This document shows positions 25,326 to 32,501 of a stretch of DNA of 32,528 nt, in pieces. The stretch covers positions 1-32,528 of the forward strand of contig UQTJ01000034.1 of assembly GCA_900544075.1 (NCBI GenBank). Direction: 5' to 3'. Source of the DNA: an uncultured Bacteroides sp. GTDB lineage: Bacteria; Bacteroidota; Bacteroidia; Bacteroidales; Bacteroidaceae. Position 1 is the stretch's first letter; each line of letters starts with the position of its first letter. Under the pieces are notes generated by a model. That model searched no databases. It was given only the letters and a program-made list of their open reading frames with translations, and was not told the origin of the DNA. The position numbers and the translations under genes were made by a program.

Positions 25326-26458
25326 ATAACCGTTATTTCCGGCCATGCCCCAAGTCGCATGGGAAACAGTACATGCCCCAGGCCGATGTTGACATAAAGC
25401 CCTCTATCTCCATCCATATACATACCGTTGTGCTCCGGATAGATGAATGACGAAACCGAGAAGCCGAAGAAAGTTATCTGCATGTCGTGCGTATGTCCCG
25501 ACAGTGTCAGTTCTATATCTGTTTTCGGCAAAACCTCTCTGCGCCAGTGTGTAGGGTCGTGACTCATGAGAACCTGAAACATTCCTTCAGTCCCGGCCGA
25601 TGCGTCTTTAAGACGGGCATAATCAGGAAATGGAGGACGGCCGCTGTTTTCTACTCCTATCACAGCTATAGAGTCATTTCCTCTTTTAATGATGGTATGG
25701 CTGTTGTTCAGCATAGTCCAACCCATTCTGTTTTCGCGGGCAATGAGTGAGTCTATGTTTGCTATTCTGTCTGCTTCAGAATCCCACTTTACATAATTGC
25801 CGTAGTCATGGTTCCCCAATACAGAGTAGACACCGTCTTTAGCTTTCAGTCCGGAGAATATATCACTAAACTCTGTCAGTTCGTCAGCACGACTGTTTAC
25901 AAGGTCGCCTGTGAAAAGAGCCAGGTCGGCATTCTGTCTGTTGCACAGGTTAATAGCTTTTTGGAGAGCTTCCGGATTGCCTTTCCAACTTCCGGAGTGT
26001 ATGTCCGACAGTTGCAGAATACGGTATCCGTCGAATTCCTCAGGCAGGTTGGGGGAGTAGAATGTCGCTTCCCTGACCTTGAAATTCTCTTTACCTTTAA
26101 TAGCTCCGAAAAGTATATATCCCAACATTGCCAATGCAGGCAAGGCAGATACAGCAGCGTGAGGGATGTTCAGACCGGTAATTCTATTCAATCCTCTAAG
26201 CAGAAGGCTGAAGATTACAAATGTCAGTTTTGGTATGCAGAAACAAAGAGTGACAATAAGGTATATGCCGAAATAGTCGTGCAGACTGTCGTGCATGGCT
26301 ATGAAAATGGCTAACAGCACTAACAGTCCTATAGTCGGCCCCCATAGAATCTTTTTATAAATCTTGCTGCCTTTGTTCTTCAGATATATACGGTGTATAT
26401 ACCAGTCGGGCAACAGCAGCATAAGCAGGAAGAATATTGCAACTCTAAGTAATATCAT
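25277..26458 (-). CDS. Membrane-anchored metallophosphoesterase (calcineurin-like)
   Basis: This 393-residue protein has several N-terminal hydrophobic segments (about 1-20, 35-57, 62-85, 102-120), then a calcineurin-like catalytic domain. Metal-binding motifs are in order: LQLSDIHSGSW, FTGDLVNSRADE, LGNHDYG and LSGHTHDMQ. The layout is like YaeI/YkuE-type enzymes that act on UDP-diacylglucosamine or other phosphodiesters, but the substrate is uncertain. The final residues (LKVKNRRSAKLIKN) are encoded by sequence resembling the AT-rich intergenic repeats, so the tail may be acquired. It sits between plsC and the MetH-reactivation gene. Confidence 0.92.
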   Translation of the reverse strand: MILLRVAIFFLLMLLLPDWYIHRIYLKNKGSKIYKKILWGPTIGLLVLLAIFIAMHDSLHDYFGIYLIVTLCFCIPKLTFVIFSLLLRGLNRITGLNIPHAAVSALPALAMLGYILFGAIKGKENFKVREATFYSPNLPEEFDGYRILQLSDIHSGSWKGNPEALQKAINLCNRQNADLALFTGDLVNSRADELTEFSDIFSGLKAKDGVYSVLGNHDYGNYVKWDSEADRIANIDSLIARENRMGWTMLNNSHTIIKRGNDSIAVIGVENSGRPPFPDYARLKDASAGTEGMFQVLMSHDPTHWRREVLPKTDIELTLSGHTHDMQITFFGFSVSSFIYPEHNGMYMDGDRGLYVNIGLGHVLFPMRLGAWPEITVIKLKVKNRRSAKLIKN

Positions 26459-26498
26459 TAGAATTAAAAATTAAGAACTAACAACCAATAACTAACAA
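26459..26498. repeat. AT-rich spacer with ACTAACAAC words
   Basis: The plus strand reads as AATTAAAAATTAAGAACTAAC followed by near-copies of CAATAACTAACAACTAAC. The relative orientation to the downstream gene is opposite to that of the spacer before plsC. Confidence 0.45.
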
Positions 26499-27401
26499 CT
26501 AACCAACATTCGCTCTCAGATACTTTCTCATCTCGTCGGCTGTCTTGCCACGCCTTCCGGCATAGTCGGCAAGTTGCGCTTCGTCTATCTTTCCCACACT
26601 GAAGTATCTTGACTGTGGATGCGAGAACATCAGTCCGCTTACCGAAGCATGAGGGTGCATCATTCCGTTTTCTGTCAGCGTTATTCCTATGCGTTTCATA
26701 TCCAACAATTCATCAAGCAAAAAGTTCACAGATATGTCCGGTAGTGAAGGATAACCGACGGCAGGCCGTATTCCGCAATACTTTTCGTCAAGCAGTTCCT
26801 TAATGCTCAGATTCTCGTCGGGAGCATATCCCCAGACGGATTTTCTGATTGTTTCATGAATCTTCTCTGCTGCTGCTTCAGCCAACCTCTCTGCCAATGT
26901 CTTGCAGAGCATGAGTTTATAGTCGTCGCCTTCAAACTCTTTTTCCATCTCAGGGTTGATGGTTGTAGCAAAACAACCCACCGTATCTGTCACACCCGAA
27001 GCGGCAGGCCTTACGAAATCGCTCAGACACAGATACGGGTCAGAGTCTTTTACTCTCGATTGCTGCCTCAGAAGCGGAAAAGTCTTTCCTTCCATTATAA
27101 GGTTGTCACCGTCCGAATTGGCATCCATCAGGCGGTACATGGCATAGACCTTGAATCGTCCGTCTAAGTCGTTAAGCATTCTCTGTGCCTCTTTGTGCAG
27201 TTGCATTGCCTCGGAAGCTTTCGGCCTTTCATCTTCCTTGAAAGATACAAGCCACATTGCACGGCAACCGTCGCAACCGTGTATATCGGCTATCGACGAG
27301 TATTTAGGCTGAAATCCCCATGCATGGAAAAAGTAAATCCAGTTTATGTAATCAGCCAGTTCGTGTATGTCGTATTCCTTTACGGTAATGTCTGTGCGCA
27401 T
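26499..27401 (-). CDS. Free-standing MetH reactivation (AdoMet-binding) domain protein
   Basis: This 300-residue protein resembles the C-terminal reactivation domain of cobalamin-dependent methionine synthase, without the Hcy, folate or cobalamin domains. Family markers include GYAPDENLSIKELL, YCGIRPAVGYPSLPD (equivalent to the MetH RPAPGYP loop) and VSGLMFSHPQSRYFSVG near the end. The N-terminal FFHAWGFQPKYS also fits. In full-length MetH this domain binds S-adenosylmethionine and reductively remethylates inactive cob(II)alamin. I infer it acts in trans on a MetH encoded elsewhere. Flanked by pyrC and the metallophosphoesterase with AT-rich spacers on both sides. Confidence 0.87.
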   Translation of the reverse strand: MRTDITVKEYDIHELADYINWIYFFHAWGFQPKYSSIADIHGCDGCRAMWLVSFKEDERPKASEAMQLHKEAQRMLNDLDGRFKVYAMYRLMDANSDGDNLIMEGKTFPLLRQQSRVKDSDPYLCLSDFVRPAASGVTDTVGCFATTINPEMEKEFEGDDYKLMLCKTLAERLAEAAAEKIHETIRKSVWGYAPDENLSIKELLDEKYCGIRPAVGYPSLPDISVNFLLDELLDMKRIGITLTENGMMHPHASVSGLMFSHPQSRYFSVGKIDEAQLADYAGRRGKTADEMRKYLRANVG

Positions 27402-27457
27402 TTCTTGAATTAAGAATTAAAAATTAAGAATTAAAAACTAACAACTGATTTCAAAAA
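27402..27457. repeat. AT-rich spacer with AAGAATTAAAAATT words
   Basis: The plus strand repeats AATTAAGAATTAAAAATTAAG and ends with AAAAACTAACAACTG, close to the spacer at 26459-26498 and in the same orientation. Confidence 0.5.
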
Positions 27458-28798
27458 TCATCTGTTGAATACTAATGCCTGACCTCTGTGTGCTGTATTA
27501 ACAGTATCGTTTTCGTAGACTACAGTTCCGTTTACGAAAGTCTTCTCAACTTTAGAATGGAAGTTTCTTCCCTCCATAGGACTCCATCCGCAACGGCTCT
27601 TTATGCAGTCGGTAGTGACAGTCCATTCGTGGTTAGGGTTGAGTAACACCATGTCGGCCTTATATCCTTCGCGGATAAATCCTCTGTCCTTAATCTGATA
27701 AAGCTCGGCCGGAGCATGACACATTTTCTGTACAAGCTGTTCCACTGATAGAATGCCTTCCTTGACAAGCTCATATATACTTACCAATGAGAATTGCAGG
27801 CTCGGCATGCCAGATACAGCCTTCAATGCACCGCCCTGTTTCTCTGAAAGCAGGTGAGGGGCGTGGTCTGTACCTATCACGTCTATCAGATTGCTGCTTA
27901 ATGCTTTTCTCAGAGCATCGCGGTCGGCGCGCGTCTTGATACTTGGATTGCACTTTATGCGTCCACCAAGAGTCTTGTAGTCCTCATCGCAGAACATAAG
28001 ATGCGACACACAGGCCTCGGAAGTGATTTTCTTCTCTGAAAGAGGTTTGTCCTCGAAGAGTTCAAGTTCTTTTGCGGTACTCACGTGCAGGATATGCAGA
28101 CGTGCTCCCGTTTCTTTAGCCAGTTTCACGGCAAGAGATGATGAGTTATAACAAGCCTCCTCGTTGCGGATGACAGGATGAAGAGATATATCTGCATCTT
28201 CGCCATACTTTGCCTTTACTTCGGCAGTATTACGGCTTATCACAGTCTGGTCCTCGCAGTGAGTGGCAATCAGCATTCCTGCTTCGGAGAATATCTTCTT
28301 CAATGCTTCCATTCGGTCCACAAGCATGTTGCCTGTACTTGCACCCATAAACAGCTTCACACCGCAAACGTGTGTCTTGTCAAGATTTTTCAACTGGTCA
28401 GCATTGTTGTTTGTTGCTCCGAAGTAGAATGAATAGTTCACCACGCACTTGGTAGCTGCATCGGCAAACTTGTTTTCCAGGGCCTCGATGGTAGTGGTCT
28501 GTGGATTGCAGTTGGGCATATCCATGAACGAAGTCACACCACCTGCAGCTGCAGCAGCAGTTTCTGTAGCCATATCAGCCTTGTGAGTCAGTCCCGGGTC
28601 GCGGAAGTGCACATGGTCGTCTATCACTCCCGGCAACAGGAAGCAACCTCCGGCATCTATAGTTTCGTTTATATCGCATTCAGGCGCAGCATCGCCTTCT
28701 ATTATTCTGTATATAGTTTCATCCTCAGTTACAACCGAGCCTTTAAACTGTCTGCCCTCGTTTACGATGACAGCATTCTTTATCCAAATTCTTTTCAT
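27458..28798 (-). CDS. pyrC: Dihydroorotase
   Basis: This 446-residue amidohydrolase catalyses ring closure of carbamoyl aspartate to dihydroorotate in pyrimidine synthesis. Zinc ligands His62 and His64 are in DDHVHFRDPG. The carboxylated lysine is probably Lys148 in VCGVKLFMG. His180 is in ATHCEDQ, His235/His238 in LHILHVS, and the catalytic Asp is Asp311 in GTDHAPH. Full active-site conservation argues for a working enzyme, not a regulatory homologue. It is the second gene in a minus-strand row after a glycosyltransferase, with a structured spacer between them. Confidence 0.95.
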   Translation of the reverse strand: MKRIWIKNAVIVNEGRQFKGSVVTEDETIYRIIEGDAAPECDINETIDAGGCFLLPGVIDDHVHFRDPGLTHKADMATETAAAAAGGVTSFMDMPNCNPQTTTIEALENKFADAATKCVVNYSFYFGATNNNADQLKNLDKTHVCGVKLFMGASTGNMLVDRMEALKKIFSEAGMLIATHCEDQTVISRNTAEVKAKYGEDADISLHPVIRNEEACYNSSSLAVKLAKETGARLHILHVSTAKELELFEDKPLSEKKITSEACVSHLMFCDEDYKTLGGRIKCNPSIKTRADRDALRKALSSNLIDVIGTDHAPHLLSEKQGGALKAVSGMPSLQFSLVSIYELVKEGILSVEQLVQKMCHAPAELYQIKDRGFIREGYKADMVLLNPNHEWTVTTDCIKSRCGWSPMEGRNFHSKVEKTFVNGTVVYENDTVNTAHRGQALVFNR

Positions 28799-28819
28799 CT
28801 TTGATACTAAATTATATTA

Positions 28820-28851
28820 GAGTAGACAAGTTGACGAGTAGACAAGTTGAC
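28820..28851. repeat. Perfect 16-bp tandem duplication in the pyrC leader
   Basis: GAGTAGACAAGTTGAC occurs twice head to tail (28820-28835 and 28836-28851), 22 bp upstream of the pyrC ATG. The second copy forms part of a larger inverted repeat. Confidence 0.85.
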
Positions 28852-28908
28852 AAGGTTTTAGCTTCGCCTATCGTTAATTATGTACGAATAGAAACCTTGT
28901 TAACTTGT
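28842..28908. other. 17-bp inverted repeat between glycosyltransferase and pyrC
   Basis: ACAAGTTGACAAGGTTT (28842-28858) matches the complement of 28892-28908 with one G-T wobble, loop 33 nt. On the minus strand this lies in the leader of pyrC. It has no T run at the right distance for an intrinsic terminator. Confidence 0.6.
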
Positions 28909-28932
28909 AACTGAAACCTTGTTTCCTTTATT

Positions 28933-29676
28933 CTATTTCCTCTTAGGATACTTCTTGAACCAACTGTCCCATTTCAGTTTTATCACTCCGAACACAGCCT
29001 CGCCGAAAATACTGCTGTTCATCTTCGATGTACCGAGTTCGCGGTTGATGAATATCACCGGCACTTCGATAATCTTGAATCCGCACTTGTAGGCAGTGAA
29101 TTTCATTTCAATCTGGAATGCATATCCCTTGAATCGTATTTTATCGAGGTCGATAGTTTCAAGCACCTCGCGTCTGTAGCACTTGAATCCGGCAGTAGTA
29201 TCGTGGACAGGTATTCCGGTGATAAACCTTACATATTTTGATGCAAAGTACGACATGAGCACCCTTCCCATAGGCCAGTTCACCACATTTACCCCGCTGA
29301 CGTATCTTGAACCGATGGATACATCTCCTCCGTCTTCATGGCAAGCCTTGTAGAGCTTTGGCAGGTCGTTCGGATTGTGGCTGAAGTCGGCATCCATTTC
29401 AAAAATGTAGTCGTATTTCTTCTCTATAGCCCATTTGAATCCTGTGATGTATGCCGTTCCCAATCCTAATTTCCCTTTTCTTTCAATCATGAAAAGTCTT
29501 TCCGGAAATTCCTCCTGCAGTTTTCTAACGATATCTGCCGTTCCGTCCGGCGAGTTATCCTCGATAATAAGGATGTGGAAAAACTTCTCCAGTCCGAATA
29601 CGGCACGGATTATATTCTCGATATTTTCCTTCTCGTTATAAGTAGGAATTATGATGATACTGTCGCTATTTTGCAT
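28933..29676 (-). CDS. Polyprenyl-phosphate glycosyltransferase, family 2 (DPM1-like)
   Basis: The 247-residue enzyme resembles dolichol-/polyprenol-phosphate mannosyltransferases. IIIIPTYNEKENIENII opens the GT-A fold, the DxD-type motif is MDADFSHNP, and KGYAFQIEMKF follows. There are no C-terminal membrane segments, unlike GtrB-type proteins, so it should be soluble or peripheral. The start at 29676 (MQNSDSIIIIPTYN) is chosen over one 11 codons upstream, which overlaps the -7 box TACCTTTG at 29707-29714. The product probably feeds surface glycan or protein O-glycosylation, but the sugar is uncertain. Confidence 0.92.
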   Translation of the reverse strand: MQNSDSIIIIPTYNEKENIENIIRAVFGLEKFFHILIIEDNSPDGTADIVRKLQEEFPERLFMIERKGKLGLGTAYITGFKWAIEKKYDYIFEMDADFSHNPNDLPKLYKACHEDGGDVSIGSRYVSGVNVVNWPMGRVLMSYFASKYVRFITGIPVHDTTAGFKCYRREVLETIDLDKIRFKGYAFQIEMKFTAYKCGFKIIEVPVIFINRELGTSKMNSSIFGEAVFGVIKLKWDSWFKKYPKRK

Positions 29677-29706
29677 ATGATAAATTGTAAAGTTTAGACT
29701 TAAGAA

Positions 29707-29714
29707 CAAAGGTA
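29707..29714 (-). promoter_or_regulatory. -7 box for the glycosyltransferase gene
   Basis: TACCTTTG on the minus strand fits the phylum consensus, 30 bp before the chosen ATG. No -33 TTG is evident. Confidence 0.5.
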
Positions 29715-29819
29715 ATGAAAAAACTCTCTATCCCTTGTTATTAATTGTTAATTGTTATGCGCCTATATTTATTTCTTTTACGATTCCTTTTTTATATCAG
29801 AATTTTTTGTCACATTTAC

Positions 29820-29907
29820 CGTGACACGTACGTGTTCCGCCCGTTGCACGCTCGTGTTACGCGCGTTGCACGTTCGTGTTCCACGCGTGACACGTACGTG
29901 TTCCGCT
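29820..29907. repeat. GC-rich array of four 22-bp units with palindromic cores
   Basis: Four contiguous units (29820-29841, 29842-29863, 29864-29885, 29886-29907) share 15 of 22 positions. Units 1 and 4 are identical over their first 21 bases. Each unit has a core CACG-nn-CGTG; in units 1 and 4 it is the perfect palindrome CACGTACGTG. The array is much more GC-rich than its AT-rich surroundings. The 22-bp period is close to two helical turns. It is 56 bp before the HU-like gene and overlaps the region where that gene's promoter should lie. Confidence 0.9.
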
Positions 29908-29963
29908 ATCTGTGACGAAGCGTTTGGAAAACAATAACATTAACCATATAAAACTTTAATACC

Positions 29964-30557
29964 ATGTCTATAAAATTCGACTTGTATAATAACCCTGACA
30001 AAGAGGGTGTTACGACCTCCAAACTTCATGCGAAAGTCATTACCAATGGTGTTGTGACTACAAGAAATCTGAGTGAAAGCATAAATCAGAAATGTACGCT
30101 TACGGTAGCCGATGTGAGAGCGGTACTCGCAGCCCTTAACACCGAGATGTATAATGCACTGAGTAGTGGCTATTCTGTACATTTGGAAGGTATCGGACGC
30201 TTCAGCCTGAGCCTTAAATGTGCTCCTGACGTAAATCCGGAATATGTAAGTGCGGCAGATATCAAGGTGAAAGGCATCCGATTTACTCCTGACAAGGAAC
30301 TTTCGGAAAAGTTTCAGACAGTGCAGTTTGAACATGAAACAGACGATTCTCGCCATTCCGGAAATATGGAACAGACAGAGATTATGACCAAGATGGAAAG
30401 ATATTTCTCTGAAAATCAGTTTATGCGCCGTCGCGATTTTGAGAAAATGACAGGCTTCAACAAGTCTAAGGCACTGCGTACACTTAAGGGATTTGTGGCC
30501 GATGGTGTGCTGAAGAATGTTGGAACAAAAGAGTTGCCTATGTATATTAAAAACTAA
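29964..30557 (+). CDS. HU-related DNA-binding protein with C-terminal helical domain
   Basis: The 197-residue protein has an N-terminal HU-like fold (about 1-115). Features include SIKFDLYNNPD, TLTVADVRAVLAALNTEM and LEGIGRFSLSL, in the style of the Bacteroidetes histone-like putative DNA-binding group. A linker (about 118-135) leads to a C-terminal region (about 136-197) with FMRRRDFEKMTGFNKSKALR and VADGVLKNVGTKELPMYIKN, which looks like a winged helix. Typical HU is about 90 residues, so this is a larger regulator-like relative. It lies 56 bp after the 22-bp array, and a lipoprotein gene follows 15 bp downstream. Binding to the array is possible but not shown. Confidence 0.85.
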   Translation: MSIKFDLYNNPDKEGVTTSKLHAKVITNGVVTTRNLSESINQKCTLTVADVRAVLAALNTEMYNALSSGYSVHLEGIGRFSLSLKCAPDVNPEYVSAADIKVKGIRFTPDKELSEKFQTVQFEHETDDSRHSGNMEQTEIMTKMERYFSENQFMRRRDFEKMTGFNKSKALRTLKGFVADGVLKNVGTKELPMYIKN

Positions 30558-30572
30558 AATAAAACTATAGTT

Positions 30573-30935
30573 ATGAATAAGTTAAATGTATTTCTTGCTG
30601 CAATAGCTTTTTCGTTAGGTCTTTCATCGTGCGAAACTTCAAAGACTCCTATCAGTGAACTGTCTTCTTTAGTGGAAAAGGTTGAAGACCGATATGATGA
30701 ATTTACTGACGAAGACTGGGAAAAGATAGTATCTGAATATGAAAAAATAGAAGAAGAACTTTCCAAATATGATTATTCTGAAGAGGACTTGAAGGAGATT
30801 GGAAAACTGAAAGGCAGGATTTTTGCCAAAATGACCAAGAATGCCGTAAAAGATTTCTCGAAACAGATTGAGGATTTGGGCAAGCAGATAGAAGGTGGAG
30901 TGGAAGGCTTCTTTGAAGAGTTGAAGGAAGACTGA
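30573..30935 (+). CDS. Small acidic lipoprotein (possibly DUF6565-like)
   Basis: The 120-residue product has a signal peptide with lipobox LSSC (Cys20), so the mature part is about 100 residues, lipid-anchored and highly charged. The rest is predicted helical with acidic and basic heptads, for example YDEFTDEDWEKIVSEYEKIE and MTKNAVKDFSKQIEDLGKQI. It resembles a Bacteroidales lipoprotein family of unknown function that I associate with DUF6565, from memory only. It is probably cotranscribed with the HU-related gene (15 bp gap). Confidence 0.78.
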   Translation: MNKLNVFLAAIAFSLGLSSCETSKTPISELSSLVEKVEDRYDEFTDEDWEKIVSEYEKIEEELSKYDYSEEDLKEIGKLKGRIFAKMTKNAVKDFSKQIEDLGKQIEGGVEGFFEELKED

Positions 30936-30954
30936 TGTTTCCTTGTCGGATATG

Positions 30955-31001
30955 ATTCAGCAGCCGTTCGGTGAATGTTCACTGAACGGCTGCTGAATTT
31001 T
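30955..31001. terminator. Long hairpin terminator after the lipoprotein gene
   Basis: A 21-bp inverted repeat (30955-30975 with 30978-30998) has one G-T wobble and an almost closed apex, followed by TTTT on the plus strand. It sits between convergent genes, 6 bp from the stop of the 481-residue gene. Its apical core GTGAATGTTCAC resembles that of the hairpin at 16856-16930. Confidence 0.8.
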
Positions 31002-31004
31002 AGG

Positions 31005-32450
31005 TTACTGAACTGTTATTATATTGAATTCACTCAACGGTATCTCATACCCGGCCCACGGCCAGCTGACGAAGAGTTCTTCTGTACGTGTATCTTTCTT
31101 GATAGTAACCTCATCGAATACTCTTAAATTCCTAAGGAAAGGATATGCGTCAATCGGGATTGAGTATTCCTCTATTCCGTCGGTTGTCTCAATAGTAAGA
31201 GTAAAGAGCTTGCGGCTGATTGTTACGTCCTGAATGGCATAGTCATCGTCAAGGTATTCCGTGTTAAGCCTGTCGAGCAGTGTCTCTGTAAATAATTTCA
31301 GAGAATCATTGTCATCGAATTTGCGGATAATGTTCCACCAAACCTGCTCGTCCCTTTCTGCAGGTTTCTCTCCCGTAATTCTTTTGAGTCTTGACGGTAT
31401 GTTCAGGAAATTCTCATTCCCGTCATTCCATTTAATTGTTATTTCGTTGCTGACGTCGTCGTACTTATACAGCCCGTAATACACGGTATAGTCTTCGGCT
31501 GCAGAATTAATAATGTTGCATGCCTGAACAGTGGCAAATTCATCATCGTCATTTCCTTTGTTCCAGAAAATCAGTGAGAAGTTTTCTTTCGGAATGAAAG
31601 TCTCGTTATCCTTTCCGGCTTCGAAAGTCTGACCAATATACATGCCGTGTAGTGGTGAGTTCGACTCGCGGAAGAACAGAGTCCATAGCCTTTCCCCTTT
31701 GGAATAAGCCACACCGGTTTCATGCCAGTAGCTGAAATCCTCCCATTCAGCGAAGGCTGCTCCAAGTTCAAGAATACTGTTTATATAATCCGGGTCGGCA
31801 AAGTATCTCAAAACATGAATATTGTTCACCATCAGCCCCCAAATGCACTGTGGAATATTTCTGATGGTATTGTCCGAGAGATAAGCCAATGAAGTGGAAT
31901 GTCCTATAGCATTTTCCGGGATGTGTAGTTTGAGAACGGAACAAATGTGCGAGGTATGTTCTTTCAGCAGATTGTGGAACTGCGCTGTGTTTCCTGCATA
32001 CGGATCAACCTTTTTCATCTTTATATACATCACCATCACGGCGCCGAAGTACACGTAGGGTCTGTCCCTGCATAGTTCGTCCAACTGCGGTATGTAAGGG
32101 CTGAAATATTCAGGATAATCTTTGAAGTCACGTGTCACGAAGTCCGTCAGAATCCAGTCCGGGTCAGAAGTTTTGTCGTAATAAACATTTCCATCCTTTA
32201 TTGCGTCATATAGAATCCTGCCTACTCTGAACATCTCAGTGATGTCAATCAGGTCCGAATAATCCAAGTCGAAATGAGAGCAGATATCATCAATGATATT
32301 GTCCACCGTAGAAGTCCGGATATTCCCTTCTTTCAGTCTTGAGAAAGCCATCCTCCCTTTATATCCGAGGCGGCTTGCAAGTGCGGATGCTGAAGATTCG
32401 AAAATCCTGTTGTCGATGAGATATGTAAGAAGTTCTTTATTGTCCGGCAT
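31005..32450 (-). CDS. 481-residue protein of unknown function with a possible N-terminal HTH
   Basis: The product is not recognised. Residues 15-50 (SASALASRLGYKGRMAFSRL and then NIRTSTVDNIIDDIC) look like a Cro/C1-type helix-turn-helix. The remainder is a long, soluble, acidic region without membrane segments or clear catalytic motifs. It has many aromatic residues, and its last part (about 395-481) is beta-rich, with LTIETTDGIEEYSIP and LFVSWPWAGYEIPLSE. An inverted repeat overlaps the -7 box of its own promoter, which suggests autoregulation by a DNA-binding product. The gene stands alone at the window edge; function should be treated as unknown. Confidence 0.75.
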   Translation of the reverse strand: MPDNKELLTYLIDNRIFESSASALASRLGYKGRMAFSRLKEGNIRTSTVDNIIDDICSHFDLDYSDLIDITEMFRVGRILYDAIKDGNVYYDKTSDPDWILTDFVTRDFKDYPEYFSPYIPQLDELCRDRPYVYFGAVMVMYIKMKKVDPYAGNTAQFHNLLKEHTSHICSVLKLHIPENAIGHSTSLAYLSDNTIRNIPQCIWGLMVNNIHVLRYFADPDYINSILELGAAFAEWEDFSYWHETGVAYSKGERLWTLFFRESNSPLHGMYIGQTFEAGKDNETFIPKENFSLIFWNKGNDDDEFATVQACNIINSAAEDYTVYYGLYKYDDVSNEITIKWNDGNENFLNIPSRLKRITGEKPAERDEQVWWNIIRKFDDNDSLKLFTETLLDRLNTEYLDDDYAIQDVTISRKLFTLTIETTDGIEEYSIPIDAYPFLRNLRVFDEVTIKKDTRTEELFVSWPWAGYEIPLSEFNIITVQ

Positions 32451-32464
32451 AGTATGTATGACTG

Positions 32465-32498
32465 TTTTGTATCAATAATCAATAGTTCTGATACAAAA
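32465..32498. promoter_or_regulatory. Perfect inverted repeat overlapping the promoter of the 481-residue gene
   Basis: TTTTGTATCA (32465-32474) and TGATACAAAA (32489-32498) are exact complements separated by 14 nt. Centre-to-centre distance is 24 bp. The right arm covers the first five bases of the -7 box. This layout fits an operator for a dimer, most simply the product of the adjacent gene. Confidence 0.7.
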
Positions 32499-32501
32499 AT
32501 A
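32494..32501 (-). promoter_or_regulatory. -7 box for the 481-residue gene
   Basis: TATTTTTG on the minus strand fits TAnnTTTG, 43 bp before the ATG at 32450. No -33 is clear within the remaining 27 bp. Confidence 0.5.

Noticed and set aside
29820..29907. CRISPR-like array
   Set aside because: Units are contiguous with no variable spacers, only four copies, and no cas genes nearby.
29752..29937. Plus-strand open frame of 61 codons across the 22-bp array with repeated RTCSA-like residues
   Set aside because: The repeat period is not a multiple of 3 and the residues come only from the DNA repeats. There is no initiation signal or known homologue, and it overlaps the presumed control region.
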